A stretch of 64,000 nt of DNA from Pseudomonas pohangensis (GCF_900105995.1 NZ_LT629785.1:2108001-2172000); one strand, 5' to 3'; positions 32,864 to 41,385 are shown, numbered from the stretch's first letter. The notes: a model not told the origin generated them from the letters alone. A program made the numbers and translations.

Positions 32864-34324
32864 TCAGACAGTCCCGGCCGCCAGGCTCGCGGCGATGGCG
32901 GATTGATAATGTTGATTAAGGGCCGCCCGGCGCAGGCGACCATTGGCCGTAGCCAGACCGTTAGTCGCATTGAAAGGCTCGGCGGCGCGCAGCCAGTGAT
33001 GCACCCGCGCATAATCCGGCAGATGCCGGTTGACCCCGGCGATGGCAGCGGCGATCTCGGCATCGGTGGTCGCAGCAAAACGCGCCACGATAATGGCTAC
33101 ATTTGCCGGCATGGCCTCACCCTGCAGCCAGGCCTGGGCGATGGGTAGTTGCTGCACCAACTCCGACTCGACCCACTCAGGATTCACATTGCGCCCGAAC
33201 GCCGTGATGAACTGGTGCTTCTTGCGCCCGTGCAGTACCAGGTACTCGCCTTCGAAATGGCCCAGATCACCGGTCGCCAGCCATTCGCCAGCCAGCGGCG
33301 GTTCACCGACATAGCCGAGCATCTGCGCGCCCTTGACCAGCACTTCGCCATCGGCTGCCAATTGCACCTGCAGGTGCCCGAGCGGCTGACCAACCGCTCC
33401 CGGCTGACGCTGATCCGGCGCGTTCAGACAGACCACCGAGGCGCACTCGGACAAGCCATACCCCTCATACACCGGCAGCCCCAGTGCATCGGCGCGCGCC
33501 AGCAATTGCGGCGCCACCCGCCCGCCACCCACAGCGATAAAGCGCAACGATTTCGGCACTGGCAAACCGCGCTCGGCAGCCGTCACCACGGCCAGCAACA
33601 ATTGCGGCAACAAAATCAGACTGTGCGGCTGCACCCGGTTCAACGTGCCAAGAAAGCGCGGCAGATCGAAGCCGCTGGCACCCTGCAGACCGATCTGCGC
33701 CATCGGTGCCAGCTCGATACTCGCTCCCGCCAATAACGGCGCGTACACCCCGGCAATATTTTCCAGCAGGGTTGCCAGCGGCAGCACACACAGATGCTTG
33801 TCTACTGCACACGGCAAGGTGGTTTGCCAGAGACTTTGCGCAACACGCAATTGCAGGTCCGCGTCCAGGCAAACGCCTTTGGGTTGACCGGTGGTTCCCG
33901 ATGTATAAGTGATTTTCAGCGTGCCTGACGGCAGCTCGGGCACCTGTGATGGAACCCGCTGCATCAGTTGCCGCGAGGTCTCGACAAAGCCCCACTGCCT
34001 ATATAAGGAAGGCTCAGCCACAATCAGGCAGTCGACACCGGCACTATCCAGTACATGCTTTTGCTGATCGGCAGAAAAGAAACCCGGAAGCGGCACACAG
34101 ACCACACCAGCCTTGAGCGCAGCCAGATCCCACAACACCCAGTCGATACCGTTATCCAGTGCCAGTGCCAGACGTTTTGCCCCAGCCTGACGCAGCACCT
34201 GCGCACGTGCACCGATTTCGCCCACCAACGCCGCATAACTCACACGCCGGCCCGCCTCAATCAATGCCGTACGCCCGGCATACTGTTGCCAGCGCTGAAA
34301 AAAATTCTCAAGCACAGGCGACAT
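32864..34324 (-). CDS. AMP-binding acyl-CoA synthetase-like protein
   Basis: A 486-residue ANL-superfamily enzyme. The P-loop is ITYTSGTTGQPKG at residues 138-150, with YEGYGLSECASVVC and ATGDLGHFEGEYLVLHGRKKHQFI further on. The C-terminal domain ends TANGRLRR: the catalytic lysine of the usual GK-x-R motif is Arg463 here. It should activate a carboxylic acid, probably a fatty acid, although the missing lysine could slow adenylation. It is shorter than typical long-chain ligases (about 550 aa). The start overlaps the T-hemolysin gene's end by 17 bp. Confidence 0.9.
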   Translation of the reverse strand: MSPVLENFFQRWQQYAGRTALIEAGRRVSYAALVGEIGARAQVLRQAGAKRLALALDNGIDWVLWDLAALKAGVVCVPLPGFFSADQQKHVLDSAGVDCLIVAEPSLYRQWGFVETSRQLMQRVPSQVPELPSGTLKITYTSGTTGQPKGVCLDADLQLRVAQSLWQTTLPCAVDKHLCVLPLATLLENIAGVYAPLLAGASIELAPMAQIGLQGASGFDLPRFLGTLNRVQPHSLILLPQLLLAVVTAAERGLPVPKSLRFIAVGGGRVAPQLLARADALGLPVYEGYGLSECASVVCLNAPDQRQPGAVGQPLGHLQVQLAADGEVLVKGAQMLGYVGEPPLAGEWLATGDLGHFEGEYLVLHGRKKHQFITAFGRNVNPEWVESELVQQLPIAQAWLQGEAMPANVAIIVARFAATTDAEIAAAIAGVNRHLPDYARVHHWLRAAEPFNATNGLATANGRLRRAALNQHYQSAIAASLAAGTV

Positions 34325-35018
34325 GGCTCATCCCGTCAACCGTATAAAGCCCTTCAAAGCCGAGGCGCTGATACAAACCGCTGCGAAGCAGGCACTGGTG
34401 GCCACCCATGATGTCGCCGACCATTACCTGCGGGTTGGTGACGTAATAACTGCCCCAGTCGGACAGTTCGCCGCCCATGCATTCGCCACGGGCCTCACCC
34501 ACCGCCAGAGGATTCAGACCCAGACGCTGGAAACTGTTGATCAGCAAGGGCGTACCGGTGAAGCTGATCCAGCGAAACCCCTGGGCTACCAGCAGATCGG
34601 TCAGGGCCACGATCAGCAAACGCGCACTACCTGGTGCCAGCGTGCCCAGATTGCCGACTTCGACAATTTCGTTACGATCAAGCACACGCACGTTACACTG
34701 CGCCTGTTGCTGCCCGATCAACTGCTCGATCGGCTGCACAAGGTAACGCTCCAGAAACAACGGCCCGGAAGCCGCACTGCGTAAGCCGACCGCGCCGCGC
34801 AAGATGCCGGCGCTATCCACAAGCGCCAGCAAACAAGGCATAAAGTGCTGAATATGCGCCCCGTAGCGCTCGAAAAAACGCTCGCGAATAAAGTTTTCAA
34901 CCAGCATCCGGCATTTCTGGCCCGAATTCTGCTTAACCATATGCAACGCAAGCTCAGGCTCCCGACCAATACGGGCAAGCGTCTCAGTCTGCTGTAACCA
35001 CAACTGCTTCATGGACAT
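34308..35018 (-). CDS. Thermostable-hemolysin-like protein (GNAT-type fold)
   Basis: A 236-residue protein of the thermostable hemolysin family named after the delta-VPH of Vibrio parahaemolyticus. The core EIVEVGNLGTLAPGSARLLI (about residues 117-136) and FRWISFTGTPLLINSFQRLGL resemble acyl-transferring GNAT and autoinducer-synthase proteins; no signal peptide or pore motif is seen. I therefore read it as an enzyme rather than a secreted toxin. It is the first gene of a seven-gene operon with acyl-CoA ligase, diiron-type enzyme, SDR and a two-component system. A CTTAAG-N5-CTTAAG box lies 46 bp upstream. Confidence 0.82.
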   Translation of the reverse strand: MSMKQLWLQQTETLARIGREPELALHMVKQNSGQKCRMLVENFIRERFFERYGAHIQHFMPCLLALVDSAGILRGAVGLRSAASGPLFLERYLVQPIEQLIGQQQAQCNVRVLDRNEIVEVGNLGTLAPGSARLLIVALTDLLVAQGFRWISFTGTPLLINSFQRLGLNPLAVGEARGECMGGELSDWGSYYVTNPQVMVGDIMGGHQCLLRSGLYQRLGFEGLYTVDGMSHVACA

Positions 35019-35063
35019 GCCACACCGTTCAGAAAAAGCTGGTGGACAATGTGGGCCAGCAAA

Positions 35064-35080
35064 CTTAAGGGCAGCTTAAG
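35064..35080 (-). promoter_or_regulatory. PmrA/QseB-type box in front of the T-hemolysin operon
   Basis: CTTAAG at 35064-35069 and CTTAAG at 35075-35080 form a perfect 11-bp-period direct repeat, the established layout for PmrA-branch regulators (half-sites on one face of the helix). It lies 46-62 bp upstream of the first gene's ATG, where it could replace a -35 element. The response regulator encoded five genes downstream belongs to this branch. Confidence 0.75.
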
Positions 35081-35292
35081 GCTGAAAAATGAATGGCCTG
35101 AAGCCGGTAAAAAAGACAAAATGGCTACGCAATCACGGCATTCCCCGTGTAAAAATTGTAAAAATTGAAAGGTAATCCTCGCGTTAAGGCAAAACCTGCT
35201 ATAAAGTTTCGCCGATACAATTTGTAATAGTGCTGACCATTCAACAACATAAGTTGAAACAGCAGTCCGTTCAAAACCAAAGGAGTAATCCC

Positions 35293-36690
35293 ATGCAAGT
35301 GATGAAGTGGAGCGTAATGGCTCTGGCAGTCGCCGCCGCAACCTCGCAAATGGCTTATGCCACCGAGCAGGACGATTCAACCACCAACGTAATGCCTGTT
35401 GAAGAAGTCTCCAGCCAGGCAGCATCGAATGGCTTCTTGGAAGACGCTGATCTTCAGCTGAAAAACCGCAACTTTGCTTTTTACCGCAATAACAAAGGCA
35501 ACGCTCCTGACGAGCAAAATTACAGGAACGAGTGGGCTCACGGCTTCATGACCACCTTTACCTCGGGCTTCACCCAGGGCATCGTTGGTTTTGGCGTTGA
35601 CGCCTTTGGCCAAGTTGGCCTGCAACTGAACAGTGGCCAAGGTCAGGGCGGAACTGGCTTGCTTCCGGTAAATAACAGCAAGTCAAATGAAGGCCAGAGC
35701 GAATATGGCTTGGCTGGCGGCGCTGTTAAAGCTCGCGTATCTGAATCTGTTCTAGCCTTTGGTCAGCAGCGCCCGGCAAGCCCAGTGTTTGCAACTCCAG
35801 ATAGCCGTTTGTTGCCTGCTTGGGCTACCGGTACCTCATTTGCCAGTGACGAAATTACTGATCTGCACATCCAGGGCGGTCATTTCTATTCAGGTAGCGC
35901 CTCGAATGGAACCAATCAGGATGGTGAGCTGCAGACAACCTATGGTGAAACACCTTTCAATACCGCTGACTACATCGGTGGGGATTACACCTTCAACGAC
36001 AACTTGGGCATAGGTCTGCACGCTGCCAAGTATGACGACCTGTGGAATCAGTATTACGCCGACCTGTATCACACTTGGGATATGGGAGACGAAATGTCCC
36101 TCAGCACCAGCCTGAACTATTACCACACCCAAGACACTGGCAATGCTAACGCCGGTGATATCAGCACCAACGCCTACAGCGGCTCTTTGGCATTCGCGAT
36201 TGGCGCTCAGACTTTCACCATTGCCCATCAGGGCGTAAATGGTGATACGCCTTTCGACTATGTCAGCATTGACGGATCAGCTGGCGACTCCATTTGGCTG
36301 GCTAACTCCCTGCAGTACTCCGACTTCAACGGTCCTGGTGAAAAGTCCTACCAAGCTCGTTACGACCTTGATATGACTACCCTTGGTGTTCCAGGCTTGA
36401 GCTTCATGGCGCGTTACGTAACCGGCGGCCAGGCTAATGGTACTGGCGCTGATTGCAGCTCGAAAGGCGCTTATTGCGGTGCAATGGGCCACAGTGGTGA
36501 CGAGTGGGAACGCGACCTGGAAGTCAAGTACGTAATCCAGGAAGGCGCCGCCAAAGACCTGTCATTCCGTGTGCGTCAAGCAACATGGCGCTCCAACCAA
36601 GACTTTGACTCTGGTTACTTTGGCTCGAACGGTGCTAACGCAGTCGACGAAATCCGCATCATCACCGAGTACCCGCTGGACATTCTGTAA
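35293..36690 (+). CDS. OprD-family outer-membrane porin
   Basis: A 465-residue beta-barrel porin with signal peptide MQVMKWSVMALAVAAATSQMAYA. OprD-family landmarks include DLQLKNRNFAFYRNN at the mature N-terminus, EWAHGFMTTFTSGFTQGIVGFGVDAFG, TPDSRLLPAW and a final EYPLDIL strand. Such porins take up basic amino acids, dipeptides or aromatic acids; the substrate cannot be read from sequence. The ATG at 35293 follows AGGAG (35281-35285). A terminator follows. The 274-bp upstream region also holds the divergent T-hemolysin promoter. Confidence 0.94.
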   Translation: MQVMKWSVMALAVAAATSQMAYATEQDDSTTNVMPVEEVSSQAASNGFLEDADLQLKNRNFAFYRNNKGNAPDEQNYRNEWAHGFMTTFTSGFTQGIVGFGVDAFGQVGLQLNSGQGQGGTGLLPVNNSKSNEGQSEYGLAGGAVKARVSESVLAFGQQRPASPVFATPDSRLLPAWATGTSFASDEITDLHIQGGHFYSGSASNGTNQDGELQTTYGETPFNTADYIGGDYTFNDNLGIGLHAAKYDDLWNQYYADLYHTWDMGDEMSLSTSLNYYHTQDTGNANAGDISTNAYSGSLAFAIGAQTFTIAHQGVNGDTPFDYVSIDGSAGDSIWLANSLQYSDFNGPGEKSYQARYDLDMTTLGVPGLSFMARYVTGGQANGTGADCSSKGAYCGAMGHSGDEWERDLEVKYVIQEGAAKDLSFRVRQATWRSNQDFDSGYFGSNGANAVDEIRIITEYPLDIL

Positions 36691-36716
36691 GTCCTGCTTA
36701 AGTACTTGGCTCCATG

Positions 36717-36744
36717 AAAAAACCCGGCTTTTGCCGGGTTTTTT
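36717..36744. terminator. Terminator after the OprD-type porin gene
   Basis: Hairpin AACCCGGC-TTTT-GCCGGGTT (36721-36740) with A-run before and T-run after; usable from both strands. Confidence 0.9.
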
Positions 36745-36769
36745 CATTTCTGCAGCCTGAAAGTGCCAA

Positions 36770-37186
36770 TCAAAGCGGCAAGGCATAGGTGCCGGTCACG
36801 TGCGCCACCAGCTCATCCTCCGCGCCTGCCGAAAAAATTCCCACCTCGCAGACTGCCTGCCGCCGGGACAGACGCAGGATGCGCGCTTCCGCCAGCAAAT
36901 CCAGCGCTGCCGGCTTGCTGAGAAAGTTGATATTCAGATTGGCCGTCACCGCCATCTCGACCCGCCCCAGCCGCCCCAGCACCACCGCATACATGGCCGC
37001 ATCGGCCAGCGCCATGATGGTCGGCCCGGACAAGGTGCCGCCTGGTCGCACCAGCTTGCCCTGATACGGCACCCGCGCCCTGGCACCCTGCACATCCAGG
37101 CGATCGATCCGCAGATCAATATCCTCCGCCATCGGTACTCCGCTGCGAATCAGCCCTTGAACTTGCTCTGCCGTTAATTCACTCAA
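36770..37186 (-). CDS. PaaI-family thioesterase
   Basis: A 138-residue hotdog-fold protein with the PaaI signature RPGGTLSGPTIMALADAAMYA (around residues 47-67) and VTANLNINFLSKP. It probably hydrolyses acyl- or aryl-CoA thioesters in the cytoplasm. Convergent with the porin gene. The substrate is not evident. Confidence 0.88.
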   Translation of the reverse strand: MSELTAEQVQGLIRSGVPMAEDIDLRIDRLDVQGARARVPYQGKLVRPGGTLSGPTIMALADAAMYAVVLGRLGRVEMAVTANLNINFLSKPAALDLLAEARILRLSRRQAVCEVGIFSAGAEDELVAHVTGTYALPL

Positions 37187-37238
37187 TGTACTGAACCTCC
37201 TTGAATTGGCTATGCCCCGCTACCTGCTGGAACAATCA

Positions 37239-37334
37239 CCCGGGGCGGGCTTCGCCCACCAAAAGCATGCTGACGCGGCGCTGGGCTGAAGCCCACCCTT
37301 GTATCTCGACAATCACTCAGTTACTGGGTGATTG
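37239..37334. repeat. REP-like palindromes beside the IS110 element
   Basis: GGGCGGGCTTCGCCC (about 37243-37257) and TGGGCT-GA-AGCCCA (37282-37295) are compact palindromes of the GGTGGGC...GCCCACC type often found between Pseudomonas genes. A third inverted repeat, CAATCAC / GTGATTG (37310-37316, 37328-37334), follows immediately and may belong to the insertion sequence. Confidence 0.55.
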
Positions 37335-37339
37335 TATCC

Positions 37340-37535
37340 GACAGATCATCGGAAGCAGGGTCAGAAAGACGAGCCCACCCTCAGGCCTTGAGTCTGTGAC
37401 GTAGATAGTTCTTCGACCCTGCGCACTCACTCGTGAAGTTCGAACGGTATCTTGAGCCAGCTTTGCGCGAGAGCTCGCATTGACAAGGTTGAACAGAGTG
37501 TCGTGATGATCAAACGGATCAACTTGAGGAGATCG
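37340..37535 (+). ncRNA. Candidate bridge RNA in the IS110 leader
   Basis: IS110 elements with a long 5' leader encode a bridge RNA that specifies target and donor DNA. Here the leader contains a strong long-range stem, GCAGGGTC (37355-37362) with GACCCTGC (37415-37422), enclosing a smaller CTCA / TGAG hairpin, ahead of the transposase ATG. Guide loops cannot be identified without the exact element ends. Confidence 0.45.
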
Positions 37536-37538
37536 ACC

Positions 37539-38510
37539 ATGTCCAGCGTAGTTGGTATCGACATTGCCAAAGGCAGCTTTGATATTGCCACCCTTCAGAT
37601 CAACGACAAGTACCGCACCAAAGCCCGTCTGCCGAATAATCCCAAGGGGTTTGATGCCCTGCAGGCATGGCTGGGCAAACATGCCACGGCCGATGCCTGG
37701 CTGGTGATGGAGGCAACCGGTATTTATCACCTGGCGTTGGCTGAACACATGTACAACCTGGGCTATCAGGTTGCAGTGATCAACCCTGCGTGCATTTCCA
37801 GCTATGCCAAGAGCCAGTTGCAGCGGGTCAAAACCGACAAGGTCGATGCCAAATTGATCGCACTTTATGGCCAGCGCCATAAAGATGAGCTTGTCGCCTG
37901 GCAGCCCGAACCCCTTGCGCAGCGCCGCCTGCGTGCCTTGGTACGGCGTCTGGAAGACCTCAAGGGGCTTGAGCAGATGGAGCAAAATCGATTGGATGTC
38001 TCTGATGCCAGCGTGCAAGGCTCTATCCGCTCGGTCATCCAGCATTTGGAGCAAGAGATTACGGCGACCCTGAAAGCCATCAAAGAACATATTGATGATG
38101 ATCCTGACTTGCGTGGCCAGCGTGAACTGCTGGTCAGCATTGACGGGATCAGCGATAAAACTGCAGCGTTGATAATGGCCGAGCTGGCGAATCCGTTACG
38201 CTTCAAGAGCTCCCGCGCCGTTGTCGCATTCGCCGGGCTGAACCCTCGACTGCAAGAGTCCGGCAAGCACAAAGGGCATGTGCGTATATCGCGCACGGGG
38301 TCCGCAAGTCTACGTGCAGGTTTGTACATGCCGGCACTCGTGGCCATGACGCACAATCCGGCAGTAAAAGCCCTGAGTGAGCGGCTAAAAGCCAAAGGCA
38401 AGCCGGGTAAACAGATCGTCTGCGCAGCGATGCGTAAACTTCTACACATTGCTTACGGCGTATTGAAGTCAGGCAAGCCTTTTGATGCTCAACTGGCTAT
38501 TGCGCACTGA
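37539..38510 (+). CDS. IS110-family transposase (DEDD recombinase)
   Basis: A 323-residue transposase from ATG at 37539, with GAGGAG-like ribosome-binding sequence just upstream. The RuvC-like catalytic residues D8 (GIDIAK), E58 (MEATG), D100 and D103 (KTDKVDA) fit the family tetrad. The C-terminal Transposase_20 domain carries the conserved serine region GSASLRAGLY. The gene is intact with no frameshift, so the element may be active. IS110 enzymes move DNA with a bridge RNA, without a DDE mechanism. Confidence 0.95.
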   Translation: MSSVVGIDIAKGSFDIATLQINDKYRTKARLPNNPKGFDALQAWLGKHATADAWLVMEATGIYHLALAEHMYNLGYQVAVINPACISSYAKSQLQRVKTDKVDAKLIALYGQRHKDELVAWQPEPLAQRRLRALVRRLEDLKGLEQMEQNRLDVSDASVQGSIRSVIQHLEQEITATLKAIKEHIDDDPDLRGQRELLVSIDGISDKTAALIMAELANPLRFKSSRAVVAFAGLNPRLQESGKHKGHVRISRTGSASLRAGLYMPALVAMTHNPAVKALSERLKAKGKPGKQIVCAAMRKLLHIAYGVLKSGKPFDAQLAIAH

Positions 38511-38706
38511 CCGGCAAGACGGTATCTACGAGGCGGGAATGGGGATTATGCGTAACTCCCCCACCTTTCTGACACCCTCCCGAAAACGCGACAAGAGCGC
38601 AACGGCTGTACCCGCTTACGGAGCATCTGGTGCCTGTACGCGCATTGACCAGCACCGTACAATGCGCAGCCTACCCCTGCCTCCGCAAACGACATAACGG
38701 CCAACC

Positions 38707-40422
38707 ATGCGTACCAGTCAGTATCTGCTTGCAACCCTCAAAGAAACCCCCTCCGATGCAGTGGTGATCAGCCATCAGCTGATGCTGCGCGCCGGCCTGA
38801 TCCGCAAGCTCGCCTCCGGGCTTTACACCTGGCTGCCGATGGGCTTGCGCGTACTACGTAAAGTCGAAGCCATTGTCCGCGAGGAAATGAACGCTGCCGG
38901 CGCGCTGGAAGTACTCATGCCCGGCATCCAGCCGGCTGAGTTATGGCAGGAGTCCGGACGCTGGGAGCAGTATGGCCCCGAGCTGCTGCGCATGAAAGAT
39001 CGTCACCAGCGCGACTTCTGTGCCGGCCCGACCCACGAAGAAGTGGTTACCGATCTCGCCCGCAACGAGCTGAACAGCTACAAGCAGTTGCCACTCAGTC
39101 TCTACCAGATCCAGACCAAGTTCCGCGACGAAATCCGCCCGCGCTTCGGCGTCATGCGCGGTCGCGAGTTCATCATGAAGGACGCCTACTCCTTCCACGC
39201 GGACCAGGCATCCCTGCAGCAGACCTACGAGCGCATGCATCAGGCCTACTGCAATATCTTTACCCGCCTGGGTCTGAACTTCCGGCCGGTACAGGCCGAT
39301 ACCGGCTCCATCGGCGGCACCGGCTCCCATGAGTTTCATGTACTGGCCGAGTCCGGCGAAGACGACATCGCTTTCAGCGACAGCTCCGACTACGCCGCCA
39401 ATATCGAAAAAGCCGAAGCTGTTCCCCGTGAAACCACACGCGCAGCAGCCACCGAGGAATTGCGTCTGATCGCTACGCCCGACGCCAAAACCATTGATCA
39501 ACTGGTCAGCCAGTTCAATCTGGCCATCGAGAAAACCATCAAGACGCTGGTGGTGCATGGCGCGGAAAAGGGCAAGCTGGTAGCCCTGATCGTTCGCGGT
39601 GACCACGAACTGAATGAAATCAAGGCCGCCAATCACGAACTGGTCGCCAGCCCGCTGGTGTTTGCCAGCGAAGCGGAAATCCGCGCTGCCCTCGGCGCCG
39701 GTCCTGGCTCGCTGGGCCCGCTGAACCTGCCAATTGCCTGTGTGATTGACCGTTCGGTGGCTTTGATCAGTGATTTCGGCGCTGGCGCCAATATCGACGG
39801 TCAACACTATTTCGGCATCAACTGGGATCGCGACTTGCCGCTACCACCGGTTGCCGACCTGCGTAACGTGGTGGCCGGCGATCCGAGTCCCGATGGCCAG
39901 GGCACACTGGTGATCAAGCGCGGCATCGAGGTCGGACATATCTTCCAGCTGGGCACCAAATACAGCGAAGCCATGAACTGTCAGGTGCTCGGCGAGAACG
40001 GCAAACCGGTGATCCTCACCATGGGTTGCTACGGCATCGGCGTCACCCGTGTGGTGGCGGCAGCCATCGAGCAGAACAATGACGAGCGCGGCATTCGCTG
40101 GCCAGCCGCCCTGGCACCCTTCCAGATTGCTCTGGTACCCCTGAAGTACGAAACCGAAGCTGTGCGGGCTGCCACCGACACCCTGTATGCGCAACTGACT
40201 GCTGCCGGCTACGACGTGCTGCTGGATGATCGCGACAAGAAAACCAGCCCCGGCGTGAAGTTTGCCGATATGGAACTGATCGGCATTCCGCACCGCATCG
40301 TGGTCAGCGATCGCGGCCTGAATGAAGGCAATCTGGAGTACAAGGGTCGCGATCAAAGCGAAGCACAGGTCCTGCCGGCAGCGGAGATCCTGTCGTTCAT
40401 CGCGCAGCGCATCCAGGGCTGA
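38707..40422 (+). CDS. proS: Prolyl-tRNA synthetase
   Basis: A 571-residue bacterial-type class II synthetase. Motif 1/2 regions read LASGLYTWLPMGLRVLRK and FRDEIRPRFGVMRGREFIMKDAYSF. An editing (INS/YbaK) domain lies at about residues 230-390, and a C-terminal anticodon-binding domain follows. It charges tRNA-Pro. Its promoter must lie in the about 200 bp after the IS110 transposase gene, so the insertion could affect its expression. It lies 8 bp before the downstream lipoprotein gene. Confidence 0.97.
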   Translation: MRTSQYLLATLKETPSDAVVISHQLMLRAGLIRKLASGLYTWLPMGLRVLRKVEAIVREEMNAAGALEVLMPGIQPAELWQESGRWEQYGPELLRMKDRHQRDFCAGPTHEEVVTDLARNELNSYKQLPLSLYQIQTKFRDEIRPRFGVMRGREFIMKDAYSFHADQASLQQTYERMHQAYCNIFTRLGLNFRPVQADTGSIGGTGSHEFHVLAESGEDDIAFSDSSDYAANIEKAEAVPRETTRAAATEELRLIATPDAKTIDQLVSQFNLAIEKTIKTLVVHGAEKGKLVALIVRGDHELNEIKAANHELVASPLVFASEAEIRAALGAGPGSLGPLNLPIACVIDRSVALISDFGAGANIDGQHYFGINWDRDLPLPPVADLRNVVAGDPSPDGQGTLVIKRGIEVGHIFQLGTKYSEAMNCQVLGENGKPVILTMGCYGIGVTRVVAAAIEQNNDERGIRWPAALAPFQIALVPLKYETEAVRAATDTLYAQLTAAGYDVLLDDRDKKTSPGVKFADMELIGIPHRIVVSDRGLNEGNLEYKGRDQSEAQVLPAAEILSFIAQRIQG

Positions 40423-40430
40423 GACAGAGC

Positions 40431-41384
40431 ATGCGAACCTCCTCCGCACTGTTCCGTCTGGGTCCGCTGCTGTGCATTACGCTGTTGAGCGCCTGCGCCA
40501 ACCATTTGCCGCAGCGTAGCGACCACGAGGCCCGCGCAGAACGCAAATTGCTGGATCACAGCTTGCGTATAGATGCGGAAGCGGACAAGCCCATGGAGCT
40601 ACCGCAACGGCGTATCAGTATTTACGATCAGCAGACCTTCGATGTCACCGACTTCGAGGTTACCCGCACCTACGACCGCTATACGCCCTATCAGGCCTGG
40701 CGTGAAATCTATGAAATCCCCGCTGGCGCCGTAGCCGTGGTTGCCGGTGTCGGGGCCAACGTGGTTAACGTCATCGCACTGGGCAATGTGCCGCAAAGCG
40801 CCACCCGCGGCTGGATCGAATACGGCATGGCCGGCCTGAATCCGGCGATGAATGTGCAGTCCAACGGTCGTGCCGAGCAGAGTCTGGCCTCCCTGAATGA
40901 AGTGCAGACGGTGCAGCGCAAGGAACAGATCAGCCTGCCCTGGGCCGAAAGACCGGTGCAGGTCAAAGCCGGCAAGCAAACCCATGAGCTGATGACGGAC
41001 CGCCGCGGCTTGCTGTTTCTCAATCTGCTGGATGGCCCCTTGGCCGATCAGGACCTGACGCACGTCAACAAGCTGATTGTCAGCGTCGAAGACCCGAAAG
41101 ACGGTACCCGTCAGGAAGTCACGCTGACCGTCAGCAAGGCCTTGCGCAACAAACTGCAGGAAGCTCACGAGCTGATTTTCACCAACCTCGAGGACGATGA
41201 TGCGAGCCAGTGGGCTTACCGCGTCAATCGTCTGGCGCAACTCGGGATGGAAGATGAAGCCAGCGAGCTGGAGCAGAGCCTGCTGGAACTGACGCGCAAC
41301 GATCCCGAATTGCAGAGCGAATTCCTGCACGCCCTGAAACAGAAGACTGGCCGCCAGCCGGCAAGAGCCGATACTACGCCCTGA
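40431..41384 (+). CDS. Predicted lipoprotein of unknown function downstream of proS
   Basis: A 317-residue protein with a lipobox LLSAC (Cys about residue 22). The central part has ISIYDQQTFDVTDFEVTRTYDRYTPYQAWREIYE and a hydrophobic stretch VAVVAGVGANVVNVIAL; the C-terminal third is helical. I do not recognise a functional domain. It starts 8 bp after proS and is probably co-transcribed with it, as I remember for a similar protein in P. aeruginosa. The stop lies one base from the end of the convergent thioredoxin-like gene. Confidence 0.78.
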   Translation: MRTSSALFRLGPLLCITLLSACANHLPQRSDHEARAERKLLDHSLRIDAEADKPMELPQRRISIYDQQTFDVTDFEVTRTYDRYTPYQAWREIYEIPAGAVAVVAGVGANVVNVIALGNVPQSATRGWIEYGMAGLNPAMNVQSNGRAEQSLASLNEVQTVQRKEQISLPWAERPVQVKAGKQTHELMTDRRGLLFLNLLDGPLADQDLTHVNKLIVSVEDPKDGTRQEVTLTVSKALRNKLQEAHELIFTNLEDDDASQWAYRVNRLAQLGMEDEASELEQSLLELTRNDPELQSEFLHALKQKTGRQPARADTTP

Positions 41385-41385
41385 G

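Larger units (their letters stand above)
37311..38575 (+). mobile_element. IS110-family insertion sequence (ends approximate)
   Basis: The element is defined by its DEDD transposase. IS110 members lack conventional terminal inverted repeats, so both ends are estimates from family size (about 1.2-1.3 kb, with about 200 bp of leader). A 9-bp repeat, ACGGTATCT, at 37444-37452 and 38519-38527 is an alternative boundary pair. REP-like sequence abuts the left side. Confidence 0.7.

Noticed and set aside
34308..35018. T-hemolysin gene as a secreted pore-forming toxin
   Set aside because: No signal peptide or membrane-inserting segment is visible, and the operon context is enzymatic; the name comes from a Vibrio relative.
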